A stretch of DNA of 64,000 bases from Alphaproteobacteria bacterium (lineage in GTDB: Bacteria > Pseudomonadota > Alphaproteobacteria > Rhodobacterales > Rhodobacteraceae): positions 52,954 to 116,953 of the forward strand of contig JAUILL010000010.1 in NCBI GenBank assembly GCA_030433335.1, read 5' to 3'. A model generated the notes under the pieces. The model was given only the letters and a program-made list of their open reading frames with translations. It was not told where the DNA came from and did no database searches. A program made the position numbers and the translations under genes. The number at the start of each line of letters is the position of its first letter. The stretch's first letter is position 1. Of this stretch, positions 11,226 to 19,763 are shown one piece after another.

Positions 11226-11675
11226 TCAGTCTTCGTCCGCCGCGTCCAGATGGGACAGCATCCACGCACCGCCAAAGCGGTCTTTGGGATCGAGCGTTGC
11301 AGCGTGGGTCAGGTAGGCCTCGGCCAAGGGACGATCCCCTAGGCGGGCGGCGCAATAGCCTAATGCGACCAGAGCCTGCATATAGAGGCCCGGCGCAAAT
11401 TCCATAGCCGAGAAATCGGCGTCCCCTGCCCTGACCTCGCGCCAGTCCGCTGCGATATTCAGACGGCGGGCGGCGTGGATCAGGACGTGGGCGGCTTGGT
11501 CCTGCGCAGAGGCGTAATCGTGGGTGTAAAAGTAGAACCGGTAAGCGGCGAGCCGCACGTCGGGGTCATCCGGTGCCTGCTCTAGGGCACGGGCAATGGC
11601 CGCCGCGCTTTCCAACGGGCGGGTGCGGGCCGCTTCGGCACCGCTGAGCAAGGTTTGGAAATCAGTCGGGGGCAA
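11226..11675 (-). CDS. Hypothetical TPR-like protein in nif operon
   Basis: Alanine-rich helical sequence with TPR-like periodicity (ESAAAIARALEQAPDDPDVRLAAYRFYFYTHDYASAQDQAAHV...); probable TTG start overlapping the nifQ end. Longest ORF extends to 11801. Confidence 0.6.
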   Translation of the reverse strand: MPPTDFQTLLSGAEAARTRPLESAAAIARALEQAPDDPDVRLAAYRFYFYTHDYASAQDQAAHVLIHAARRLNIAADWREVRAGDADFSAMEFAPGLYMQALVALGYCAARLGDRPLAEAYLTHAATLDPKDRFGGAWMLSHLDAADED

Positions 11676-12213
11676 AACAGTCGGCTCGTTCCGGACAATC
11701 GTCGCAGGTCGGCGACAGGCACAGGCTGAATGCCGCGTCCGAGCAGATCTGGCGGTAAAAGAACTTCTTCCAACGCATATTCGCGTGGTTCGCCGCAGCA
11801 AGGCCCGGCAGATGGCGTCGGATCATCGCGCTCAGGTAGGCACGGTTCGGCAGGCCCAGATCCTCCCACAGGTGGCGGGTCTCCATGGCGCGGCGCGAGA
11901 TGATGGCCGACAGCCAGCGCGCCTCGGGCGTGCCCGCTTCGGATTTCCACAAGATCAGCGTCGCAATGGCCTGCTGGTCCGAGGGGCGGTCTGGCGCGGG
12001 CAAATGCAAATCCGGCAACAAGGCATTGGGCAACCACTTGTCCCGCAGTTCGGTCAGGTCAGCCCCCGACAGGCCAAGCCGGTCGGTCAAAGGGCCCTGC
12101 CCCGCCGCCCGCTCGGCCATGGCGTGCTCGAGGATATACATGATGTCCGCGCCAAACAGCGCACTTCCGGCCAAAGCCGGAGGCGCGACGGGCTGATCAG
12201 TCGACGGCCGCAT
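11662..12213 (-). CDS. nifQ: NifQ, molybdenum donor for FeMo-co synthesis
   Basis: C-terminal cysteine cluster CLSPTCDDCPERADC (C-x4-C-x2-C-x5-C) typical of NifQ. Confidence 0.9.
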   Translation of the reverse strand: MRPSTDQPVAPPALAGSALFGADIMYILEHAMAERAAGQGPLTDRLGLSGADLTELRDKWLPNALLPDLHLPAPDRPSDQQAIATLILWKSEAGTPEARWLSAIISRRAMETRHLWEDLGLPNRAYLSAMIRRHLPGLAAANHANMRWKKFFYRQICSDAAFSLCLSPTCDDCPERADCFAPD

Positions 12214-12502
12214 GGGTCTGACAATCCGAGGGGCAGACACGGGCGCAAGCGCCGCAGCCAATGCAGTTCTCGGGGTGGATCATGGACATGACGCTCTTGA
12301 TGATCTCGTCCTCGACATCGTCGTATTCGTCGGTGCCGGGGCGGACCATTTCTCCGTCCTCGGTCAGACCGTGCAGAGTCATCACATCGCGGCCGCAGAC
12401 CTTGAAACAACGGCCACAACCGATGCACTTCTCGGGGTCAATGTTGGTCAGGAACTCGGGGACGTATTCGGCCCCGCCACGGGTATAGGCAACCATTGGC
12501 AT
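12197..12502 (-). CDS. fdxB: nif-specific ferredoxin III (2x[4Fe-4S])
   Basis: CIGCGRCFKVCGRDVM and CIGCGACARVCPSDC; 101 aa. Confidence 0.93.
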   Translation of the reverse strand: MPMVAYTRGGAEYVPEFLTNIDPEKCIGCGRCFKVCGRDVMTLHGLTEDGEMVRPGTDEYDDVEDEIIKSVMSMIHPENCIGCGACARVCPSDCQTHAAVD

Positions 12503-12506
12503 CGGA

Positions 12507-12716
12507 TCAGGCCTCCGCTGCGGCTTTCTTGGCCGCCTTGAGGGCGCGGCGCGCCTCGGTCAGTTCTTTGAACACCGCGAAAGTGTGCTCGGCCACTTCA
12601 GGGATTTTCTCCCAATCGGTGGGCAGCTCTTCCGACAGGTCATGCAGGGCCATCTTGGCTTCGGTCGAGCGCATGGACAGCTTTTTGACCTTGGTTTGTA
12701 ACTCTTCGACGCTCAT
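12507..12716 (-). CDS. Small nif-operon protein (CCE_0567/DUF683-like)
   Basis: 69 aa coiled-coil-like MSVEELQTKVKKLSMRSTEAKMALHDLSEELPTDWEKIPEVAEHTFAVFKEL between fdxB and nifX. Confidence 0.8.
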   Translation of the reverse strand: MSVEELQTKVKKLSMRSTEAKMALHDLSEELPTDWEKIPEVAEHTFAVFKELTEARRALKAAKKAAAEA

Positions 12717-12859
12717 GACAGCTTCCTTTTAACGGGTTTCTGAGGGGCCGAGCGCAGCCAGCGGGACATGGGTGTCCGCCCTGCAGAGGGCTTGAGCACC
12801 AAGGGGGGCCGCGGCGCGCGGGGCGTTTTGGGGGTGGGCAGAGGCGAAATCTGGATCAT
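12713..12859 (-). CDS. Putative 48-aa Pro/Arg-rich small protein filling the nif-operon gap
   Basis: Manually translated ORF not in the track: MIQISPLPTPKTPRAPRPPLVLKPSAGRTPMSRWLRSAPQKPVKRKLS; stop overlaps the next start (ATGA), start 4 bp after the upstream stop. Confidence 0.4.
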   Translation of the reverse strand: MIQISPLPTPKTPRAPRPPLVLKPSAGRTPMSRWLRSAPQKPVKRKLS

Positions 12860-12862
12860 GAC

Positions 12863-13336
12863 TTAACCCCGCGCCGCTTCTGGATATTTGTCGATGGTGT
12901 CGACCGCGCTGGTCACCATCTTGTCACCCGCCTCGGCCAGTTTGGCCCAGGTTTCAAAGCCGAAACGGTGGATGTCGCGCAGATGTTTGGACACCACCAC
13001 CAGCTTGCCTGCGATCAGGACGATCCGGCCAAAACCCTCGTGGCTCATCTTCTGCATCTGGCTCGCCATGCAGCCGCTGCGCTTTTCGATCAAGAGGCCG
13101 ACGGCGTCATAGAACTTGCCCACGCGCCACATCACATCGGGATCGGGGTCGCCAATGATCGGGATTTCGCGGCGCTCGTCTTTGGTCAGGATGAACTCTG
13201 CCATGATGTCGGCGTCGGTCTTGTCATCCCACTGGCCATAACTGTCCTCGGCGCGGATCACAGCCGCGAGTTGCTTGAGGAAGTCGCTGTCGACCATCTC
13301 GCCCCCGCGGGGCGTATCGAGTGTCTCTGCAGTCAT
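12863..13336 (-). CDS. NifX-associated nitrogen fixation protein (DUF269)
   Basis: FLKQLAAVIRAEDSYGQWDDKTDADIMAEFILTKDERREIPIIGDPDPDVMWRV, typical of DUF269. Confidence 0.9.
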   Translation of the reverse strand: MTAETLDTPRGGEMVDSDFLKQLAAVIRAEDSYGQWDDKTDADIMAEFILTKDERREIPIIGDPDPDVMWRVGKFYDAVGLLIEKRSGCMASQMQKMSHEGFGRIVLIAGKLVVVSKHLRDIHRFGFETWAKLAEAGDKMVTSAVDTIDKYPEAARG

Positions 13337-13818
13337 TATACCGTTTCCTCTTCTTCGAAATCTTCCATGAAATCAGGCTTCTGGTAGGTGCCCAGGATCT
13401 TCCGCAAGAAGGGCGGCGGGGTGCCGTTCAGCATCTCCTGCACCTGAGCCAGCACGTCGGTGATCGGCTCTGCATCCTTGCGTTTGATCGGGTGGATGCC
13501 TGCCTTGACGACCTTGGCCGCCGAGGGCCCGCCAATCGCCAGAGCAAAAAGCAGCGCGCAGCCTTCGAGCGCTTCGACCTTGGGGGTGATCTTGTCATCC
13601 TGATCGTCGTGCTTGCCCTTCTGGGCCGTGACGTTCCCGAATTCATGGACGGACAGAAACCGCGATCCGGTCTTCCAGACCTCGAAGACCGCGAATTTCT
13701 TGGCCGACCCGAAATGGGCGTTCAGGTTTTCCATATCATTCGTGGCGATGGCCACACGCAGCGGCGTCTCGCCGGGTGCGGGACCATCGGTATCAACAAG
13801 ACGCAACGTGCGGGACAT
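13336..13818 (-). CDS. nifX: NifX
   Basis: PLRVAIATNDMENLNAHFGSAKKFAVFEV, dinitrogenase iron-molybdenum cofactor family; start at MSRTLRLV. Confidence 0.92.
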   Translation of the reverse strand: MSRTLRLVDTDGPAPGETPLRVAIATNDMENLNAHFGSAKKFAVFEVWKTGSRFLSVHEFGNVTAQKGKHDDQDDKITPKVEALEGCALLFALAIGGPSAAKVVKAGIHPIKRKDAEPITDVLAQVQEMLNGTPPPFLRKILGTYQKPDFMEDFEEEETV

Positions 13819-15178
13819 GTTCGAACTCCTCTGCGATGGGGGCGGCGCCGAATTCCTCTGGACGCGCGCGATGATGGATGGATTGGACGGTGTTCGCGAT
13901 TTCGTAGAGAAATGCGCGGCTGCCGCGATAGCCGACGCGGCAGGCATCCTGCGCGCCGATACGGTCGAAAACAGGGAAGCCGACGCGGACCAAGGGCACA
14001 TGCAGGCGATGCTCTGCGTGGCGGCCATGGGAGTGGGTCAGCAGAATTTGCGCGCCGTTCTCTTTGGCGCTGCGCTCAAAATCCCCCAGATCGCCAAGGA
14101 TCACCTCGTCCGCAGCGACCCGTTCGATCACGGGGGAATGCTGGGTGGTGGTGACGGCGGTGACAATCTCTGCCCCCATAGAGGTCAGAGCATTTGACAG
14201 AGAAAACAGCAGATCGGGATCGGCCCCGATGGCCACCTTCAGCCCGCCGGTGTGGAAGTGGGCGTCCAGCGCGGCGTCGATCAGGCGCGAGCGATCCCGT
14301 TTGATCGAGGGCGGCGGGTCTTGCATCCCCGACAGCCCCATCAGCGTGCGGACAAAGGCATCGACCGGCTTCAGGCCCGTGACCGATTGGAACACGCGAT
14401 AGGGCACCATGGCGCGATCCTCGATCAGCTTGGCCGCTTTGCGCATCTGCTCGCCAATGGCGAGGGTAAAGGCGCTGCGGGCCACGTCAGGAATCCGCGC
14501 GACAGGCGTGCCCCCCTGCGAGGTGCCGGACCAATCATCGCTGACATGCCCGTCCAGCGAAGTCGAGATGTCGGGCAGCACCAGCGGCTCTAGGCCAAAG
14601 GCGCGGACCATGCGGACCAGTTCCTCGATCTCGGCGGGGGTCAGGTGGCTGCCGCACAGCAAGGTCACTTGCCGCAATTCGGGGTCGCGCTCAGTCGAGG
14701 GCGGAACCATGGCGTCGATAATCGCCTCGACCGCTTTGGCCCATCCGTCCTGCAATCCCCCGTCGAAATCAGGGGTCGAGGCATAGACGATCTGCGTATC
14801 GGCAAAATCGGTTCGGCGGCTGACGATCTCTTTCAGCTCGCCCGGCACATCCTCGCCGCGGGTTTCCGTCAGGGCGGTCGAAGCAATACCTATGAACGCG
14901 GGGTTCGACTTTTTCCGCAGGTTTTCAATGGCCTCTTCGATCTGATCCGCGCCGCCAAGGATGGTCGAAACCTCGTTCATGGCGGTGGTCTGCAGGGGCA
15001 CGGCCTCTTTGAAGTGACGGACCAGATGCACCATGGCAAAGGCGGTGCAGCCTTGGGAGCCGTGGAACAGGGGCACGGACCGCTCGATGCCCAGATAAGC
15101 TAGCGCTGCGCCCAAAGGGGCCGAGCTTTTCAGCGGGTTGGTGGACAGGGCGCGTTTGGGGTGAACCAGTTTGGCCAT
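13793..15178 (-). CDS. nifN: Nitrogenase FeMo-co assembly scaffold NifN
   Basis: MAKLVHPKRALSTNPLKSSAPLGAALAYLGIERSVPLFHGSQGCTAFAMVHLVRHFKEAVPLQTTAMNE. Confidence 0.95.
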   Translation of the reverse strand: MAKLVHPKRALSTNPLKSSAPLGAALAYLGIERSVPLFHGSQGCTAFAMVHLVRHFKEAVPLQTTAMNEVSTILGGADQIEEAIENLRKKSNPAFIGIASTALTETRGEDVPGELKEIVSRRTDFADTQIVYASTPDFDGGLQDGWAKAVEAIIDAMVPPSTERDPELRQVTLLCGSHLTPAEIEELVRMVRAFGLEPLVLPDISTSLDGHVSDDWSGTSQGGTPVARIPDVARSAFTLAIGEQMRKAAKLIEDRAMVPYRVFQSVTGLKPVDAFVRTLMGLSGMQDPPPSIKRDRSRLIDAALDAHFHTGGLKVAIGADPDLLFSLSNALTSMGAEIVTAVTTTQHSPVIERVAADEVILGDLGDFERSAKENGAQILLTHSHGRHAEHRLHVPLVRVGFPVFDRIGAQDACRVGYRGSRAFLYEIANTVQSIHHRARPEEFGAAPIAEEFEHVPHVASC

Positions 15179-15179
15179 C

Positions 15180-16739
15180 TCAGCAATCCTCGAAATCGGT
15201 GGCAGAGGAGACGAAGGCGGTGACCGGCGCGGGCGCGCTGGACGCAGGCGGCATGGGCGGCACGAGGCTAACCGGACGCCCGACGCCCGCAGGCACACCC
15301 GTGACGGGGCAACTGCCGGTGATCGCGGGCAAAACGCGGGTCTCGGTCAGGGGTGTCTCCCACGGCGCAGGCTCGCGCAGCTCTGACCACATGGGGTTGT
15401 TCACGGCGCGGTCGATGGCGCGGACCATATCCACCATGCCCATGTAACCGGCGTAGGCTTCATGCTTTTCCTGGTTTACGTCGACCCAAGGCATCTTGGC
15501 CTTCAGCGCCACGAACTGGCTGCGACCGCCGGACATCAGTACATCCGCGCCTGCGTCCTTGAGCATCCGGTACATGTCCTTGGGCGCCATGTTCTCGAAC
15601 ATGTGCTTGTCGTCGCCCATGATCTTGACCACGCGGCCTTTGTCATCGTCGGTGGCCTTGCGGACCGAGGTGCCGATGACCTCCATCCCCAATTCCTGAA
15701 GGGCCGAAACGACGGACCAAGACTTGTGCCCGCCGGTATAAAGCAGCACGCGCTTGCCAGCGACGCGGGGGCGGTAGGCGTCCAGCTGTTTCCAGACGCG
15801 GGTTTCCTCTTCGGCGATAACCTGTTCGCAGCGGTCCAAGAGATCCGCTTCGGCCCCCTGCTCTACCAACATGGCGCACATAGTCCGCAACGCCTGCGAG
15901 GTGTCAGATATGCCGTAGAACGAGCCCTCGAAATAGGGAATGCCGTAGCGCTCGTCCAATTTGCGGGCCAAGTTGATCAGCGCTTTGGAGCAGACAAGCA
16001 TGGTGACTTTGGCGCGGTGGGCCATCGCAACCTGACGGTAGCGCGCATCACCGGTGATCGAACCCAGCACGCGGATACCAAGCTTGTCGAACAGGGGTTT
16101 GACCTGCCACAGCTCGCCGGACAAGTTGTAGTCGCCAATGATGTTGACGTCATAGGGCGTGCATTCCTCGGGCTCGATGGAGCCTATTACACCGTCCAGC
16201 AGTGCCTCGCCGGCCAGTTTGTTGCCAAGGTTTTTGGACCCCACATAGCCGGGCGCGTTCACGGGCACGCAAGGGGTGCCGAATTTCTGGGTGGCCGCTT
16301 TGCAGACAGCGTTGATGTCGTCGCCGATCAAGGAGGGGACGCAGGTCGAGTAAACAAAGACGGCAGGGGGATTGTGGGCCTCGATCACCTCTTTGATCGC
16401 GCGGAAAAGCTTCTTCTCGCCGTAGCCCATGACGATGTCGAGTTCGCTCAGGTCGGTGGTAAAGCCGGTGCGATAGAGTTCGGAGCCAGAGGACGCAGCG
16501 CCGCGGTTGTCCCAGCCGTTGCCCTCGCAGGCCAAGGGCGCGTGGACCAGATGTGCGACGTCGACGATGGGCTGGAGCGCGATCTTCGCCCCGTCAAAGG
16601 CACAGCCCCCTGCGGCGGCGCCGGGGGTCAGGGGTTTCGCGCAGCCCTTTTTGCGCTGGCGTTCCGACTTTTCAGCGTTGGTCCCGCAGCCGGGTTCGTT
16701 GAAGACATCCTGTATTTTACTTTTCAGTGCATCACTCAT
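15180..16739 (-). CDS. nifE: Nitrogenase FeMo-co assembly scaffold NifE
   Basis: MSDALKSKIQDVFNEPGCGTN...KGCAKPLTPGAAAGGCAFDGAKIALQPIVDVAHLVHAPLACEGNGWDNRGA. Confidence 0.96.
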   Translation of the reverse strand: MSDALKSKIQDVFNEPGCGTNAEKSERQRKKGCAKPLTPGAAAGGCAFDGAKIALQPIVDVAHLVHAPLACEGNGWDNRGAASSGSELYRTGFTTDLSELDIVMGYGEKKLFRAIKEVIEAHNPPAVFVYSTCVPSLIGDDINAVCKAATQKFGTPCVPVNAPGYVGSKNLGNKLAGEALLDGVIGSIEPEECTPYDVNIIGDYNLSGELWQVKPLFDKLGIRVLGSITGDARYRQVAMAHRAKVTMLVCSKALINLARKLDERYGIPYFEGSFYGISDTSQALRTMCAMLVEQGAEADLLDRCEQVIAEEETRVWKQLDAYRPRVAGKRVLLYTGGHKSWSVVSALQELGMEVIGTSVRKATDDDKGRVVKIMGDDKHMFENMAPKDMYRMLKDAGADVLMSGGRSQFVALKAKMPWVDVNQEKHEAYAGYMGMVDMVRAIDRAVNNPMWSELREPAPWETPLTETRVLPAITGSCPVTGVPAGVGRPVSLVPPMPPASSAPAPVTAFVSSATDFEDC

Positions 16740-16770
16740 GTCGCGTCCCCTTCCTGTTCACCAAGGGTCC

Positions 16771-16787
16771 AGCAAGGAAGGGGCCAA
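16771..16787 (-). promoter_or_regulatory. sigma54 -24/-12 promoter of nifENX
   Basis: Reverse complement TTGGCCCCTTCCTTGCT; GG-N10-GC. Confidence 0.8.
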
Positions 16788-16832
16788 GTAGCAAAGACAC
16801 GCGATATCATAGGGTTGCTCTTCTGCCCCATG

Positions 16833-17987
16833 TCACTTTGTCGGAGAGGCGACAATGCGCGCGCCAATGTGGTGGGGACCAAACAGCAGAATAAAACCGG
16901 CAAAGCCGATGATCCACGCGATGCCCGCGAGCACTTGGAACGCAGAAGTTGCGGCGACAAAAGAGGACAAAGGGCGCAAGAGCGCGGCAAGCGCAACCGC
17001 CACATACAGGGTCGCAGTCCCTGCCCCGACCGACAAAACGCCGCCACTATGGCCAAGCGTTGCGCGGGTCATCACCCCAAGCGTCATCAATCCCAGCCCG
17101 CCGATCGTCCAAAGATGAAGGGCCGCCCCTTGAGGCGCGTCTAGCAGGATCGCGCAACCCACCCCCAAAGCGCCAAGGGGCATGAACAGATAGGATAGAT
17201 GCAAGACCCAGATCAGAGGCTCTGACACCGTGTGTAGCCCGCCCCAACGCGAGAGCCGCCAGAAATGCGCCAGCCCTACCGCGATCAGCATGAGCCCAAC
17301 CCACAGGTTATCGGGCAGCACCACCCAGATCAGAAGCACCATGAGAAACCCGCAGTTCATCGCGATGGAGAGCGCTCCGGCCTCTTCGGAAATCGGGGGT
17401 TTGTTATTCTTTTTCAGCCAGTTGCGGGTGAAGTTCGGGACAATCCGCCCTCCGACGACAGTGGTAACGACCAGCGCCCCGACCAGCCCAAGCCGCAAGC
17501 CGTGGCCTTGGGCGTCACCTTGATCAAAGAAGAACAGCGCGTCTCCCAGAACAAGGAGTGCGACCGCACCCAATACCGACAGGTTCCGCCAGTTCCGACC
17601 CGCCACGATCTGTCGACCCGTCTGATAGGCAAGCGCCATGGGCATTGCCAGATCCAACAGAGCCACTAGCCCCACAGGCCACACACCAGCCAACAGCATC
17701 GCACAGCGCCCGATCACCCAGAGCAACGCCAGCCCACCGAGCCTGCGCCCTCTCAAAGGGGTTTGACCGGTCCAACTGGGGGCCGCAGTGAGCAAAAATC
17801 CCGCCAAAGCTGCGTACAGATACCCAAAGACCATTTCGTGTGCGTGCCAAGGCAGTGGGTCCAGCCATGCCGGTAAGACAGGCCACCCGAGAAGCGTGCA
17901 GATCCACAATCCCATTGCCACCACAGCCCAAAGACCGGCTGCTAGGAAAAACGGGCGAAACCCGAGTGTGAGAAAGGGACGGGACAT
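16833..17987 (-). CDS. nnrS: NnrS family protein (polytopic heme/NO-related membrane protein)
   Basis: MSRPFLTLGFRPFFLAAGLWA...PWHAHEMVFGYLYAALAGFLLTA and TRATLGHSGG, NnrS hallmarks. Confidence 0.88.
   Translation of the reverse strand: MSRPFLTLGFRPFFLAAGLWAVVAMGLWICTLLGWPVLPAWLDPLPWHAHEMVFGYLYAALAGFLLTAAPSWTGQTPLRGRRLGGLALLWVIGRCAMLLAGVWPVGLVALLDLAMPMALAYQTGRQIVAGRNWRNLSVLGAVALLVLGDALFFFDQGDAQGHGLRLGLVGALVVTTVVGGRIVPNFTRNWLKKNNKPPISEEAGALSIAMNCGFLMVLLIWVVLPDNLWVGLMLIAVGLAHFWRLSRWGGLHTVSEPLIWVLHLSYLFMPLGALGVGCAILLDAPQGAALHLWTIGGLGLMTLGVMTRATLGHSGGVLSVGAGTATLYVAVALAALLRPLSSFVAATSAFQVLAGIAWIIGFAGFILLFGPHHIGARIVASPTK
16839..16854. promoter_or_regulatory. NifA UAS for nifE
   Basis: Perfect TGT-CGGAGAGGCG-ACA; lies inside the 3' end of nnrS. 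Confidence 0.8.
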
Positions 17988-18006
17988 CTTGCAAACTCCT
18001 GCGGTC

Positions 18007-18047
18007 AAATAAAAAAGGCGGCCGGCGCCTTGCGAGCACCAGCCGCC
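18007..18047 (-). terminator. Terminator-like hairpin between nifK and nnrS
   Basis: Minus strand GGCGGCTGGTGC-TCGCAAG-GCGCCGGCCGCC-TTTTTTATTTG. Confidence 0.8.
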
Positions 18048-18093
18048 GTTTGAGGCCCCTCTCTGCATGGAGAAGGGCCAGAGCTCTGAGAAA

Positions 18094-19632
18094 TCAGCGG
18101 GTCAGATCGAAGCTGTAATCTGTCTCGCCGGGGATGATGGTGTCATCGTCGAGCTTGTCGAAGATGGTATCCAGCAGTTTGACCAGAACCGTCAGCGCAC
18201 CCTGATAGCCCCATGTGGGGAAACGGTGGTGATGGTGGCGGTCAAAAATCGGGAACATCAGACGGATCAGCGGAGTACCGGTGTCACGCTCCAGATATTT
18301 GCCGTAGCTGTTGCCGATCAGCAGATCGCAAGGCTCGGTTGAGAGCAGCGAACGCATGTGCCACAGATCCTTGCCAGCCCAGACCTGACCTTGCTTGCCA
18401 AAGGGCGACGAGGCCAGCAGCTCTTCCATTTTCGCGGCCCATTTCTTGGTGCCGTTGGTCGCGAGACAGTGGACAGGTTCGCCGCCCAATTCCATGACAA
18501 AGCGCGCCATGCCGTAGACGAAGTCGGGATCGCCGTAGATCGCAAAGGTCTTGCCATGCAGCCAAGCTTGGCTGTCTGCAATCGCATCCACCAGACGGCC
18601 ACGCTCTTTGCGCAGGCTTTCGGGGATTTCCTTGCCAGTGATCTGGCTGACGGTCATCAGGAATTCGTCGGTGCCCTGGATCCCCATCGGGTAGTGCAGC
18701 GCGGCGGTTTCCTGACCTTTGCTTGCGGCGTATTCCAGCGTCTTAGGCGTGCAGTATTCCTGCATCGAGATGGTCGCTTTGGCGTTCAGCGCGGTTTTTG
18801 CGTCTTCCAGCTTGGTGCCGCCGTCGTACATGCGGAATTCGCCGTCCGAGGGGGTGTCATAGACATCAGACACATCCGACAGGAAAGTGTATTCCACGCC
18901 CATCGCGTCCAGCATGTTCTTCACTTCGCGGTTGTTGGCGACTGCAAAGCCGTCAAAGCCGGGGATGATGTTAATGCTTTCGGTCTCGGTGCGCTCTTTG
19001 CCATCCCAGAAGTGCTGGAGGATGCCCTTCTGCGCGTTGTCATAGCCGTCAACGTGGCTGCCGACGAATGCAGGGGTGTGGGCGAAGGGCACGTCGAAGT
19101 CTTCGGGGACAGAGCCCTTCTGCTTGGCCTGCTGGATGAACGAGTTCAGGTCGTCACCAATCACTTCGGCCATGCAGGTGGTCGACACTGCGATCATCTT
19201 GGGATCATAGAGCGCCTTGGTATTGGCCAGACCGTCAACCATGTTGACCAGACCGCCGAACACAGCTGCGTCCTCGGTCATCGACGACGATACGCAGGAC
19301 GAAGGCTCTTTGAAGTGGCGCGACAGGTGCGAGCGGTAGTAGGCAACGCAGCCTTGCGAGCCGTGAACAAAGGGCATGGTGGCCTCGTAGCCCTGCGCTG
19401 CGAAAACAGCACCTAGAGGCTGGCACGCTTTGGCCGGGTTCACGGTCAGCGATTTGCGGGCCAGGTTCTTTTCGCGGTATTCCCACGACTTGGTCCAGTC
19501 GCCGATCTCCTGCACCATCTCGTCGGGATGGCCGCACTCGAATTTGACTTTCTTGTTCTCCAGCATTTCCTTGTATTCGGGCTGCTGGAACAGTGGTGCG
19601 TGATCGAACACCTTATCTGCCGATTGGGGCAT
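18094..19632 (-). CDS. nifK: Nitrogenase MoFe protein beta subunit
   Basis: [28 protein letters not shown]...[46 protein letters not shown]. Confidence 0.98.
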   Translation of the reverse strand: MPQSADKVFDHAPLFQQPEYKEMLENKKVKFECGHPDEMVQEIGDWTKSWEYREKNLARKSLTVNPAKACQPLGAVFAAQGYEATMPFVHGSQGCVAYYRSHLSRHFKEPSSCVSSSMTEDAAVFGGLVNMVDGLANTKALYDPKMIAVSTTCMAEVIGDDLNSFIQQAKQKGSVPEDFDVPFAHTPAFVGSHVDGYDNAQKGILQHFWDGKERTETESINIIPGFDGFAVANNREVKNMLDAMGVEYTFLSDVSDVYDTPSDGEFRMYDGGTKLEDAKTALNAKATISMQEYCTPKTLEYAASKGQETAALHYPMGIQGTDEFLMTVSQITGKEIPESLRKERGRLVDAIADSQAWLHGKTFAIYGDPDFVYGMARFVMELGGEPVHCLATNGTKKWAAKMEELLASSPFGKQGQVWAGKDLWHMRSLLSTEPCDLLIGNSYGKYLERDTGTPLIRLMFPIFDRHHHHRFPTWGYQGALTVLVKLLDTIFDKLDDDTIIPGETDYSFDLTR

Positions 19633-19763
19633 GTCTGACTTCCTTCTGTTGGCCGTCCACATTCCGAGACGCACCGGTTGAGAGGGGATAAGACGCGCGG
19701 GTCAAAGGGAGCGTTTTGCCCGCGCGGGCTGTGGGAACGGAGCGGACCCCGTCCCCGGGTGCC

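Noticed and set aside
15462-17144. 560-aa plus-strand ORF antisense to nifE and the nnrS 3' end
   Set aside because: Shadow ORF opposite clear NifE coding sequence and across its promoter/UAS.
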